Below, piece after piece: positions 50,822 to 59,181 of a stretch of 64,000 nucleotides of DNA; the first letter of the stretch is position 1; the number at the start of each line of letters is the position of its first letter. The notes under the pieces were generated by a model, which searched no databases, was not told the origin of the DNA, and saw nothing but the letters and a program-made list of their open reading frames with translations. This stretch comes from CFX5 sp023384495. Lineage in GTDB: Bacteria; Chloroflexota; Anaerolineae; Caldilineales; Caldilineaceae. The stretch covers positions 62,001 through 126,000 of the forward strand of contig JASNZV010000012.1 in the NCBI GenBank assembly GCA_048499455.1, written 5' to 3'. The position numbers and the translations under genes are program-made.

Positions 50822-51970
50822 ATGAGACGCGAAGTTATCATTGCCACCGCCTGGGGGATGATCGTCACGCTGGTGTTGGCGGGATTGATCATTGTCGGCT
50901 CACGCAATCTGGCCCACTTTGACGCCGCGTTGGTTGCCTATACGGCCGCCACGCTTTTTGCCACCTTTGGGTTGACCTATCGTTATGCCATGTGGCTGCA
51001 ACGGCCCCCCACGGCCATCTACTGGCGGCGTGGCTGGCAGGCGTTCTTTAAGCGGGGTCATTATGCCCGCAACGCAGGAAACTGGGTGCGCTATGTGGTT
51101 AATGACATCCTGCTCAACCGCTTTATCCTGGCGCGGGATCGGCTGCGGGGTGCAGCGCACCTGTTGATCATGTGGGGGTGTATCATCGCCGTCGCCATCA
51201 CCTTCCCCCTGGTCTTTGGCTGGCTGCACTTTGAGTCTCTACCGGACGATCTCCACTGGTACCAGGCTTATATCTTTGGCTTCCCCACCTTCAAATTTCC
51301 CGTCGATTCCATCTTTGCCTTTCTCATGTTTCACGGCCTGGTCTGGTCCTCGTTTCTGGTGATCGGCGGCGTGATGCTGGCCATGCGGCGGCGTATGCGC
51401 GAGGAGAGCGCCGCGGCCTTGCAGATCTTCAGCGAGGACTTCATGCCGCTCATTCTGCTCTTTGCCGTGAGCTTGACCGGGTTGATGCTCACCGCCAGCT
51501 ACACTTGGCTGAGGGGCTACGCCTACGATTTCATCGCTATTTTGCACGCGATTACGGTGATCGGCGCCTTTCTCTGGCTGCCTTTTGGCAAGTTCTTCCA
51601 CATCTTTCAGCGCCCGGCGCAGATCGGCGTCCGCTTTTACAAGGATGTGGGCATGGCGGATGAACCGGCCCGTTGCCGCCGCTGTGGCGCCCCCTTCACC
51701 TCGCATATGCATGTCAATGACCTGATCGACACCGAGCGCGCCCTGGGCTACCGCTACGAAATGGCAGGCCCGGTCGAGCACTATCAGTGGATCTGCCCAC
51801 CCTGCCGCCGGGCGCTGGTGGCTCTAGCCCAGGGCCAACTGTGGCAGGCGGAACGCCGCGGCGTCGTGGCCGCACCTGCCGGGCAGAGCTTCCCCACGCC
51901 CGCCTACGTCAACCCCGGCCTGGGTGAAGGGCCGCTGGGCGAAGAGGACGCGCGCAATTTTCATGCCTAG
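50822..51970 (+). CDS. NarI-like cytochrome b membrane subunit
   Basis: The product has 382 aa. GGAGAGG stands further upstream; AGGGGGACC lies just before the ATG. About six membrane segments (MIVTLVLAGLIIVGS, LLIMWGCIIAVAITFPLVFG, FAFLMFHGLVWSSFLVIGGV, LHAITVIGAFLWLPFGKFFH) with His residues suited to haem b; it would exchange electrons with quinone. A C-terminal cytoplasmic zinc-ribbon-like part has CRRCG and CPPC. First gene of the molybdoenzyme operon, so it is its likely quinol-side partner. Confidence 0.75.
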   Translation: MRREVIIATAWGMIVTLVLAGLIIVGSRNLAHFDAALVAYTAATLFATFGLTYRYAMWLQRPPTAIYWRRGWQAFFKRGHYARNAGNWVRYVVNDILLNRFILARDRLRGAAHLLIMWGCIIAVAITFPLVFGWLHFESLPDDLHWYQAYIFGFPTFKFPVDSIFAFLMFHGLVWSSFLVIGGVMLAMRRRMREESAAALQIFSEDFMPLILLFAVSLTGLMLTASYTWLRGYAYDFIAILHAITVIGAFLWLPFGKFFHIFQRPAQIGVRFYKDVGMADEPARCRRCGAPFTSHMHVNDLIDTERALGYRYEMAGPVEHYQWICPPCRRALVALAQGQLWQAERRGVVAAPAGQSFPTPAYVNPGLGEGPLGEEDARNFHA

Positions 51971-52090
51971 CACCGCGTCGTTGTCCCCTACCGTTGCCTG
52001 GAAAACCGGAAATGGCGAAACTTTCATCCCCGCGGGTGAGCCCGATTTTCAAACAGGGCACACGATAGATGACAAAAATAAGGAGCAGCC

Positions 52091-52414
52091 ATGAAGACCT
52101 TCCAATTGCTAGAAGATATCGAGTTCCATGATAAAGATCCGTACGCGCAACCCTTGCAAGTTGATGAGCATGGGCGCGTCTTGCGTTTTGCGCTAAAGCC
52201 CGGCCAGGTAGTACGCGAGCATAGCGCTCCCAGCTCGCCCGTCTATCTTGTCGTGTTGCAAGGAAACGGTCTTTTTGCCGGTGCAGATGGCGTCGAGCTT
52301 GCATTCGGCCCCAATACGCTCCTGACGTTTGAACCTGGAGAGCAACACGCAATCCGCGCCGTGGATGAAGAATTGGTTTTTCTGGCAATTTTGCATGCGG
52401 CCCCGCAAGCATGA
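52091..52414 (+). CDS. Small cupin-domain protein
   Basis: The product has 107 aa; AAGGAG lies before the ATG. Cupin motifs: VREHSAPSSPVYLVVLQGNG and LTFEPGEQHAIRAV. It has two His ligands at most, so metal binding is uncertain. It sits between the cytochrome b and molybdoenzyme genes. Role unknown; a sensor or maturation factor is possible. Confidence 0.8.
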   Translation: MKTFQLLEDIEFHDKDPYAQPLQVDEHGRVLRFALKPGQVVREHSAPSSPVYLVVLQGNGLFAGADGVELAFGPNTLLTFEPGEQHAIRAVDEELVFLAILHAAPQA

Positions 52415-52477
52415 ATCCGCGTCACGCCAATGAGGCCGGTATGTTTTCCCAAGCATGGCCCATGCGATTGAGGAGCT

Positions 52478-54688
52478 ATGACGAACAGACTTTTTGCCGC
52501 CGATCCGGCCAGCGACCCTTTTGGCCCGACTGTCGCGTACGGAACCGACATTCACCAGGACACCGGCATCGAGATCGATAGGCTGGTAGCGACGCACTGC
52601 TGTTTCTGCGGCCAACAGTGCGCCATGCATCTCAAGGTGAAGGACAACCAGGTGATCGGTGTGGAGCCGCGCTACGATTTTCCCTTCAACCAGGGCAAGC
52701 TCTGCCCCAAGGGCGTCAAGCGCTATCTACAAAACGGCCACCCGGACCGGCTGCTCCATGCCTATGAGCGAAACCCAAACGCCCCCGGCGGCTTTAGCCC
52801 CATCGCCTACGAGCAGGCGATTGCCCGCGTCGCCGCCGAGATCGAACGCATTCAGAACCAATATGGCCGTGATGCGTTTGGCCTGCTCAGCGGCGCCAGC
52901 CTGACCACAGAAAAGACCTACCTGATGGGCAAATTCGCCCGTGTCTGTCTGCGCACACGGCACATCGACTACAACGGGCGGCTCTGCATGGTCAGCGCGG
53001 CGGCGGGCAACAAGAAGGCCTTTGGCGTCGACCGGGCGGCCAATCCCTGGAGCGACATCGTCGGCGCTGAGGTGGTCTGGGTCAGCGGCGCCAACGTGGC
53101 CGAGTGCGCGCCTATCACCACCGATTATATCTGGCAGGCGCGCGAACATGGGGCAAAAGTGATCGTGGTCGACCCGCGGCTCAATCCGCTGGCGCGGACA
53201 TGCGACCTCTTTCTGCCGGTCAAGCCGGGGCGTGATGTCGTGCTCTTCAACGGCATCTTGCACCTGATGATCGAGCACGACTGGCTCGACCACGACTTTA
53301 TCGACAACCACACCGCCGGTTTTGAGGCCGTTGCCGAGAGTGTGCGCGAGTGGACGCCAGCGCGCACGGCCCAGGTGACCGGCATTGCCGAAAAGGCGAT
53401 CCGCCAGGCGGCTGAGTGGTGGGGCATGGCCAAAACAAGCTTTTTGATGCACGCCCGCGGCATCGAACATCACAGCCATGGGGTGCAAAATGTGCTGGGC
53501 GCGATCAACATCGTGTTGGCGTCGGGGCGGATCGGGCGGCCCCAGTGCGGGTACGCCACTATCACCGGCCAGGCCAACGGCCAGGGTGGCCGCGAACACG
53601 GGCAAAAGGCCGACCAGTTGCCCGGCGCCCGTGATATCGATAACCCGGAGCACCGGGCCTATGTGGCGGACGTCTGGGGGATCGAGCCAGAAGACCTCCC
53701 TCCGTCGGGTGTGGATGCGTACGAGCTCTTCCGCAAGATCGACCGGGGTGAGATCAAGGGGCTGCTCTCCATCTGTTTCAACCCGCTGGTCTCGCTGCCC
53801 GACAACAACTATGTGCGCGCCCAGTTGGAAAAGCTGGAATTCTACGTGGCGATTGACTTCTTCCTCAACGAGACCGCCCGCTATGCCCACATCGTGCTGC
53901 CCGGCTCGCAACAAGAAGAGGATGAAGGGTTGGTCTGCACCGCCGAAGGAAGGGTTGTCAAGATCAATCAGGCGGTCGAGTGCCCCGGCGAGGCGCGCCA
54001 GGACTGGCGCATCATCCAAGACATTGCCCGGGCGCTGGGCCGCGAGCGCGGCTTCACTTTCAACAATCCGGGCGAGATCTTTGCCGAACTGCGGGTCGCC
54101 TCCAAAGGGGGGACGGCCGATTGGTCGGGCATCACCTATGAGAAGGTCGAGCGGCAAAACGGCGTCTTCTGGCCCTGCCCCGACGAGGATCATCCGGGCA
54201 CGCCGCGCCTCTTCGAGCCGGGTTCATGGAACCCGGTGGCGCAGGGCAAAGGGCCGTTCTACTTCCCCGATGGCCGGGCGCGCTTCAACGTCGCCACCTA
54301 CACGCCACCCGCCGAAGATGTGGACGAGAAATACCCGCTCTTCCTCACCACCGGCCGGGTGATCGGCCAGTTTCTCTCCGGCACGCAGACGCGGCGCATC
54401 GGCCCGTTGCTCGATCCGTATCCGGAACCGCGGCTGGAGATGCACCCGGCATTGGCGCAGAAACTGGGGATCGCCGACGGCGACCCGGTGACGGTCGAAT
54501 CACGGCGGGGCAGCATGACCTTACAGGCATTGGTGCTCAACACCATTCGCCCGGATACGGTCTTTATTCCCTATCACTGGGCAGGCCGGCAAAGCGCCAA
54601 CCAGTTGACGATCGCCGCTCAAGACCCGATCTCGAAGATCCCGGAGTACAAGGTGTGCGCGGTGCGGGTGCGGAAGGGTGAATCGTGA
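52478..54688 (+). CDS. NasA-type molybdopterin oxidoreductase
   Basis: The product has 736 aa. The N-terminal [4Fe-4S] site is HCCFCGQQC ... LCPKG (residues ~48-85). The Mo ligand Cys is expected in NGRLCMVSAAAGNKKAFG. MGD-binding motifs include VSGANVAECAP, VIVVDPRLNP and GQANGQGGREHGQKADQ. The C-terminal domain is LTTGRVIGQF...PVTVESRRGS. No Tat signal is seen, so it should be cytoplasmic. It is most like assimilatory nitrate reductases and related formate dehydrogenases; with cytochrome b, ferredoxin and Rieske partners it is probably respiratory. The actual substrate cannot be told. Confidence 0.87.
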   Translation: MTNRLFAADPASDPFGPTVAYGTDIHQDTGIEIDRLVATHCCFCGQQCAMHLKVKDNQVIGVEPRYDFPFNQGKLCPKGVKRYLQNGHPDRLLHAYERNPNAPGGFSPIAYEQAIARVAAEIERIQNQYGRDAFGLLSGASLTTEKTYLMGKFARVCLRTRHIDYNGRLCMVSAAAGNKKAFGVDRAANPWSDIVGAEVVWVSGANVAECAPITTDYIWQAREHGAKVIVVDPRLNPLARTCDLFLPVKPGRDVVLFNGILHLMIEHDWLDHDFIDNHTAGFEAVAESVREWTPARTAQVTGIAEKAIRQAAEWWGMAKTSFLMHARGIEHHSHGVQNVLGAINIVLASGRIGRPQCGYATITGQANGQGGREHGQKADQLPGARDIDNPEHRAYVADVWGIEPEDLPPSGVDAYELFRKIDRGEIKGLLSICFNPLVSLPDNNYVRAQLEKLEFYVAIDFFLNETARYAHIVLPGSQQEEDEGLVCTAEGRVVKINQAVECPGEARQDWRIIQDIARALGRERGFTFNNPGEIFAELRVASKGGTADWSGITYEKVERQNGVFWPCPDEDHPGTPRLFEPGSWNPVAQGKGPFYFPDGRARFNVATYTPPAEDVDEKYPLFLTTGRVIGQFLSGTQTRRIGPLLDPYPEPRLEMHPALAQKLGIADGDPVTVESRRGSMTLQALVLNTIRPDTVFIPYHWAGRQSANQLTIAAQDPISKIPEYKVCAVRVRKGES

Positions 54689-54747
54689 CGAGAGCTGGAC
54701 CATCCCTATCCGGTCATCGTATCAAGTGACTTCGCCTCGGAGGTGTC

Positions 54748-55392
54748 ATGGCAACAGACATGGAATTCTTCATCGACCCTGGCCGTTGTATCGGCTGCAA
54801 TGCGTGTGTGCAGGCATGCATGGAGTGCGACACCCACAAGGGCTATTCCATGATCCAGCTCGACTACATCGACCGGGCGCGCTCGCCACAGACCGTGCCC
54901 GTGGTCTGTATGCACTGCGATTCGCCCACCTGCGCCGAGGTCTGCCCGGCGGACGCCATCAAGCGCACGGCGGATGGGGTGGTGCAGACGGCGCGCAAAC
55001 CCCGCTGTATCGCCTGCAACAACTGCGTGCTGGCCTGCCCCTTTGGCGTGCCCAAGATGCACACCGAGATGAACCTGATGATGAAGTGCGATATGTGCTA
55101 TGACCGCACCTCGGTGGGGCTCAAGCCCATGTGCGCCTCGGTCTGTCCCAGCGGTGCGCTCTATTTTGGTACACGCGAAGAAATGGAAAAATTGCGCCCC
55201 CGTTCGCAGCCGGTGAATGCGTTTCAGTTTGGCGCGCAGACGATCCGCACCAAGGTGTGGATGATGGCGCCCAAAGCCCAGCCCATCCGGCTGGTGGATG
55301 TAGCGGGGGCGCTGGAATTGGCTCCCGCGCCGGTGACGCAAGAGGCGGATCCTTTAATGGCAAATCTGTACCTGGAAGAGGCCACGCCATGA
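54748..55392 (+). CDS. Four-cluster ferredoxin subunit (NrfC/PsrB-like)
   Basis: The product has 214 aa; GGAGGTGTC leads to the ATG. Sixteen Cys in four groups (CIGCNACVQAC, CMHCDSPTCAEVCP, CIACNNCVLACPFG, CDMC...CASVCP) hold four [4Fe-4S] clusters. It would carry electrons between the molybdoenzyme and the membrane partners. Its stop overlaps the Rieske start, so the genes are translationally coupled. Confidence 0.9.
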   Translation: MATDMEFFIDPGRCIGCNACVQACMECDTHKGYSMIQLDYIDRARSPQTVPVVCMHCDSPTCAEVCPADAIKRTADGVVQTARKPRCIACNNCVLACPFGVPKMHTEMNLMMKCDMCYDRTSVGLKPMCASVCPSGALYFGTREEMEKLRPRSQPVNAFQFGAQTIRTKVWMMAPKAQPIRLVDVAGALELAPAPVTQEADPLMANLYLEEATP

Positions 55393-55937
55393 CCAATCCA
55401 TCATCCGAGCAGTGGACCGTGCCGCCCGACGGCCGTCCCCACGAAGAGCAACCCCGCTGGCGGCAGGATTTTCCCATCGACTGGCCGCAGGATCAGTATA
55501 TTTTCCGCCGTGAGTTTATCAAGTTCTTGCTGCTCACCAGCGGAGCGTTTACAGCCGGCCAGTTTTGGTTTCTGGTGCAGAACTTCCTGCGGCGTGGGCA
55601 ACCCGCGCCCCCGGTGCAGGAGATCGCCCGCGTGGACGACATTCCGGTCGGTGGCTCGCTGCTCTTCGAGTATCCGGCGCACAGCCCAGCGCGCCTGCTT
55701 GTGCGTGTCGATGAAGAGACCTTTGTCGCCTATGAGCAACAATGCACCCACCTGCTCTGCCCGGTCATCCCCCAGGTGGAAGAGCGGCAACTACATTGCC
55801 CGTGCCATGAGGGCTATTTTGATCTCATGAGTGGACGACCGCTGGCCGGGCCGCCACAGCGACCGCTGGCCCGGGTCAACCTTGAAGTACGCGACGGTGT
55901 TGTCTATGCCACGGGCATCGAGGAGCGCACTGTATGA
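55389..55937 (+). CDS. Rieske [2Fe-2S] protein with Tat-type membrane anchor
   Basis: The product has 182 aa from the ATG at 55389 (ATGA overlap). RREFIKFLLLTSG resembles a twin-arginine signal-anchor, followed by one membrane segment. The cluster ligands are CTHLLCP and HCPCHEGYFD (CxH...CxxH). The soluble domain would therefore be outside while the molybdoenzyme looks cytoplasmic, an unusual pairing. Confidence 0.88.
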   Translation: MTNPSSEQWTVPPDGRPHEEQPRWRQDFPIDWPQDQYIFRREFIKFLLLTSGAFTAGQFWFLVQNFLRRGQPAPPVQEIARVDDIPVGGSLLFEYPAHSPARLLVRVDEETFVAYEQQCTHLLCPVIPQVEERQLHCPCHEGYFDLMSGRPLAGPPQRPLARVNLEVRDGVVYATGIEERTV

Positions 55938-56161
55938 GACGACGTACGCACTTTGCCCGCCACCAGCGGCTGACGATTGCTACAGGCATCCTCTGTGTTG
56001 TGATCATCATCATTGTGTTACAGCTGTGGCTCTTTACCGCCACCATGAATGCCTATCTGGGGGGTGATGTTGCCATTCTGCTGCCGGCGGCGTTGGTGAG
56101 CCTGGTCTGTCTGGGCTTAAATGCGGGGTTGCTCAGGTATCTTTATGGCCTCGAACGCTGA
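55934..56161 (+). CDS. Small two-TM membrane protein (DUF6755-like)
   Basis: The product has 75 aa. Two hydrophobic helices (LTIATGILCVVIIIIVLQLWLF and VAILLPAALVSLVCLGLNAG) flank TATMNAYLGGD. I recall such short proteins (DUF6755) beside Rieske genes. It overlaps both neighbours, which supports a subunit of the same complex. Confidence 0.7.
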   Translation: MRRRTHFARHQRLTIATGILCVVIIIIVLQLWLFTATMNAYLGGDVAILLPAALVSLVCLGLNAGLLRYLYGLER

Positions 56162-57212
56162 GCCGCCATTGCGCAAGCGGTTCCAGGAAGGCGTCGCGGG
56201 CCTCTTGCCCGCCTATTTTGCCCTGGTGATGGCGACGGGCATCATCGCCATTGCCGTCTGGCTGCTCGGCGTGCCCATCCTTGCCTGGCTACTGCTGATC
56301 GTAGGCGGCGTGGCCTATCTCCTCTTGTGGGGGCTGACGCTGATCCGCCTCACCCGTTACTTCCCCAATATTGTAGCCGACATCAACAACCATGCGCGCG
56401 GGCCGGGCTTCTTCACCGTGGTGGCGGCGACGTGTGTTCTCGGTAGCGCGCTTGTGGTGATCGCCGGCGCCATCACCGTTGCCAAAGCACTCTGGCTGCT
56501 AGGTATTCTTCTATGGGTGGTGGTCATGTATGCTTTCTTTACGGCAGTGGTCATCCGGGAGGAGAAGCCGAGCATTGAAGTCGGCATCAACGGCGCCTGG
56601 CTCATCGCTGCGGTGGCGACCCAGTCGATTGCGGTGCTTGGTTCGTTGCTCGCCGGGCACTATGAACCGCGTGTCTTTGTGCTCTTTCTCTCGCTCTGCA
56701 TGTTTTTGATTGGCTGCATGCTCTATCTCAGCATCATCACGCTGATCTTTTACCGCGTCACCTTTGTCCAGTTGACGACCGCGCAATTGACACCGCCTTA
56801 CTGGATCAACATGGGCGCGGTCGCCATTACCACCCTGGCCGGCTCGACGCTTATCCTCAACGCCGGGCAGTGGCCGCTGTTGCAGGAGTTGCTGCCCTTT
56901 CTCAAAGGGTTTACGCTCTTTTTTTGGGCCTTCGGTTCGTGGTGGATACCCCTACTTCTCATCCTCGGCGTGTGGCGGCACGTGATCAAACGCTACCCCC
57001 TGTCCTATGACCCACAATATTGGGGCATGGTATTCCCGCTGGGCATGTACACCGTCTGCACGATCCGGCTGGCGCAGGCGTTGGAACTGCCCTTTCTCCT
57101 CGCCATCCCGCGTGGCTTTATCTTCGTCGCGCTGGCCGCCTGGCTGGCCGTCTTTGTCGGGCTGGGGCGCATGCTCGTCCGAAGTCTCCATCCAACAGAT
57201 GCCTCAATATAA
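56145..57212 (+). CDS. TDT/SLAC1-type transporter (TehA-like)
   Basis: The product has 355 aa from the ATG at 56145, overlapping the previous gene by 17 bp. About ten membrane helices, beginning GLLPAYFALVMATGIIAIAVWLLG, as in tellurite-resistance/dicarboxylate transporters and SLAC1 anion channels. As the last gene of the operon it may move an anion substrate or product (for example nitrate or nitrite); this is inferred. A 32-codon ORF runs from 57199 to 57297 but has no support as a gene. Confidence 0.82.
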   Translation: MASNAEPPLRKRFQEGVAGLLPAYFALVMATGIIAIAVWLLGVPILAWLLLIVGGVAYLLLWGLTLIRLTRYFPNIVADINNHARGPGFFTVVAATCVLGSALVVIAGAITVAKALWLLGILLWVVVMYAFFTAVVIREEKPSIEVGINGAWLIAAVATQSIAVLGSLLAGHYEPRVFVLFLSLCMFLIGCMLYLSIITLIFYRVTFVQLTTAQLTPPYWINMGAVAITTLAGSTLILNAGQWPLLQELLPFLKGFTLFFWAFGSWWIPLLLILGVWRHVIKRYPLSYDPQYWGMVFPLGMYTVCTIRLAQALELPFLLAIPRGFIFVALAAWLAVFVGLGRMLVRSLHPTDASI

Positions 57213-57288
57213 ACCCTGGGCCCATCATTATTTTTTCGATGTGCTCATCAACCTGAATGCCCTGGCGCACTTCCAGGCCCAGCGCGCC

Positions 57289-57360
57289 AAACCCTAAGCG
57301 CCTGACCTGACCCCTGGCCCGCTGACGGTCTCCCCCTTCATTCCGGGGATAGTTGTGCTC
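57289..57360 (+). repeat. ~70-bp dispersed direct repeat, copy B
   Basis: Partner of 50482-50552, with CGGTCTCC and CTTCATTCCGGGGAT in common. It lies 77 bp after the last operon gene. Confidence 0.7.
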
Positions 57361-57559
57361 GTTCGACGGGAGACTTCGCCAATCCGGTCAGGCGCACTCG
57401 ACAACCCCATAAGCCCCCGCGCTGGTCGCCCCTTGCGCCTGCTTCCCGCCCCCACACGCCCACCGCAGCGGCGGACCTGCGGAAATTCACCCCTCGAACA
57501 CCCAAACCCTTCTTTGGCCGATTTTTTACAATTTTTGATGCCCCAATTCGCCATCACGC

Positions 57560-57601
57560 CACAAAAAGAGGCGGATTCGTTGCGATCCGCTCTTTTTGTG
57601 A
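57560..57601. terminator. Bidirectional rho-independent terminator
   Basis: GCGGAT/ATCCGC stem extended by CACAAAAAGAG/CTCTTTTTGTG with one bulged G; T5 tracts on both strands. Confidence 0.8.
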
Positions 57602-57687
57602 TCTTATGTCATGTCCTACCCTCGCTGGCGCGGATTCCACATCAAGCTGTCCTGTGTGCGGCAACGGCGGCAGAGCGGACCGAGAAC

Positions 57688-58340
57688 ATGGCCGCAGCCA
57701 CATCAGCTGCGGCTCCGGAGCCGGTGTCCGACAACCAACCCGCGCCATCGGTCAATCATGCGACGAATCCGACTTCACCTAAGGGCGCAGCCCTGGCCGC
57801 AAAGCTCCCGAAGGCAAAGCAACAACGCCAAATCCATCGGACACAACGTATGGCGCGTTATCACTACGTACGGAAATTGAGTCTGGCTGGGATGAGCCAA
57901 CGCGCCATTGCCCGTCAACTGGCCATGACCATTCACACCGTGCACATCTTTGTCAAGGCCGATGGCGAAGCCGGTGCAAAGCGCCATCAATTTCCCGAGC
58001 GAGCCACCCGCCGCCCGATGGCGAGCAAACTTGACCCCTTTCTCCCCTACCTACGCCAACGGTTGGCCGCCGGTGAGGACAATGCGATGCAACTCTGGCG
58101 CGACCTGCGTGACCAGCATGGCTATCCTGGCTTGCGAGCGCTAGTCTCACGCTGGGTCGCCCAGCATCGCTACTTGAACCCGAAGACGCCCTTCGCTACC
58201 CCGAAACCCAAACGACCCGGTAAACCACCGACCATACGCGGCGACAAACCTGTCCATGCCAAGCAGATCTTGTCGGCTCGTCAAGCGGCTTGGCCCTTTG
58301 AGCTTACCTGTGCGGAAGGTCTTGTGGATTTTTGTTGCCG
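57688..58340 (+). pseudogene. ISL3-family-like transposase fragment
   Basis: RMARYHYVRKLSLAGMSQRA and IARQLAMTIHTVHIFVKADG form the HTH region, followed by LDPFLPYLRQRLAAGEDNAM and LWRDLRDQHGYPGLRALVSR as in ISL3-type transposases. The N-terminal zinc finger is missing, and homology fades after about 58300 where the frame runs on into unrelated sequence. No catalytic DDE part is seen. A dead IS remnant; 57361-57687 holds nothing but the terminator. Confidence 0.55.
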
Positions 58341-58368
58341 CGATCATCGCTGTATTCGGTTGAGAGGG

Positions 58369-58436
58369 TGCCAACGTTCCGCGTCAGTCGCTTGCGAAGC
58401 GAAGCGGAGCAAGTCGGCTGCACGCGGGTGTTAGGT
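58369..58436 (+). other. attC-like imperfect palindrome
   Basis: TGCCAAC (near RYYYAAC) at 58369-58375 and GTTAGGT (fits GTTRRRY) at 58430-58436 bracket an imperfect 18-19-bp palindrome (CCGCGTCAGTCGCTTGC against GCAAGTCGGCTGCACGCGG) with a short loop. Length 68 bp. This is the build of an integron cassette site; no integrase gene is in the window. Confidence 0.45.
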
Positions 58437-58472
58437 TGTACTCTCCTGTGCCATAGTTATGACTACTTTTCC

Positions 58473-58499
58473 TCATGTTGTGTACACAATCGCTCTCAT
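58473..58499 (-). pseudogene. Truncated start of a zinc-type quinone oxidoreductase
   Basis: After a perfect AAGGAGGA ribosome site, ATG (58499) opens MRAIVYTT and stops at once. This octapeptide is the usual start of quinone-oxidoreductase/zinc-dehydrogenase proteins. The downstream gene body is gone, replaced by the attC-like sequence. A 12-bp palindrome TTGTGTACACAA (58478-58489) falls inside it. Confidence 0.35.
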
Positions 58500-58633
58500 G
58501 AGCATTCCTCCTTGATTACTTTCAGAATCGGAGTATTGGGTCAGGTGTGAACTGCCATCTCCAATACTCCTACTCGCCGTTGGGCCTTAAAGTCGAGAAT
58601 GGCGCGGCACGAACGCGTCCGGTTGTGGCGCAG

Positions 58634-59134
58634 TCACGCTTGGGTTACCGCGCAACATGACAATCTCCAGCCATGACGTTCTGAGATAGTTTCTACGTCC
58701 CTTCGACTGGCGCGGGCGCGTCCACTCTTCCTTCCTGCATGGTCTTCCTGCATGGTCTTCAGCGCGCCCGCCCTTTCCTCTATCTTCAAGACTCCCGACG
58801 GGGCCCTCGACAGCCTGTAGACCTTCCAGCCCAGGACGAGATGAAAGACGATGAGTGACAGAACACTGACGATGGCGATTGAAGAGCCAGGATCGATCAG
58901 CAGGACAATCCCTGCTACGACCCCCAATATCCCGATCACCATGCTCAACCCACCAAAACCCTTGCCAAATGCTGGGGCTTTGAACATGGCCACGCCGAGG
59001 GCAATGACACCTATCGGCAGGAGGACGAGCCCGGTGACGAGCAACGCATTTATAACATGGCGCGCCTGGTGGAGAATATCAGCTATGAGCAAATCAAGCG
59101 TGTGACCGATTGGCAACTGACTGAAGAAGGGCAA
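58634..59134 (-). CDS. DUF4386-like membrane protein, probably truncated
   Basis: The frame gives 166 aa. Three or four membrane segments (VINALLVTGLVLLPIGVIALGV, LSMVIGILGVVAGIVLLI, IVSVLSLIVFHLVLGW) and FKAPAFGKGFGGLSM match the C-terminal part of DUF4386 proteins, which normally start further upstream. N-terminal helices appear lost; the C-terminal charged tail may be out of family. Probably a remnant. Confidence 0.5.
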   Translation of the reverse strand: MPFFSQLPIGHTLDLLIADILHQARHVINALLVTGLVLLPIGVIALGVAMFKAPAFGKGFGGLSMVIGILGVVAGIVLLIDPGSSIAIVSVLSLIVFHLVLGWKVYRLSRAPSGVLKIEERAGALKTMQEDHAGRKSGRARASRRDVETISERHGWRLSCCAVTQA

Positions 59135-59181
59135 CGCAGTGCCTTGGCTCAGGTCGTCATCTCTACCTGGCCCCTATCTTC

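Noticed and set aside
57199..57297. 32-codon ORF after the TDT gene
   Set aside because: It has no ribosome site, overlaps the TDT stop and runs into the dispersed repeat.
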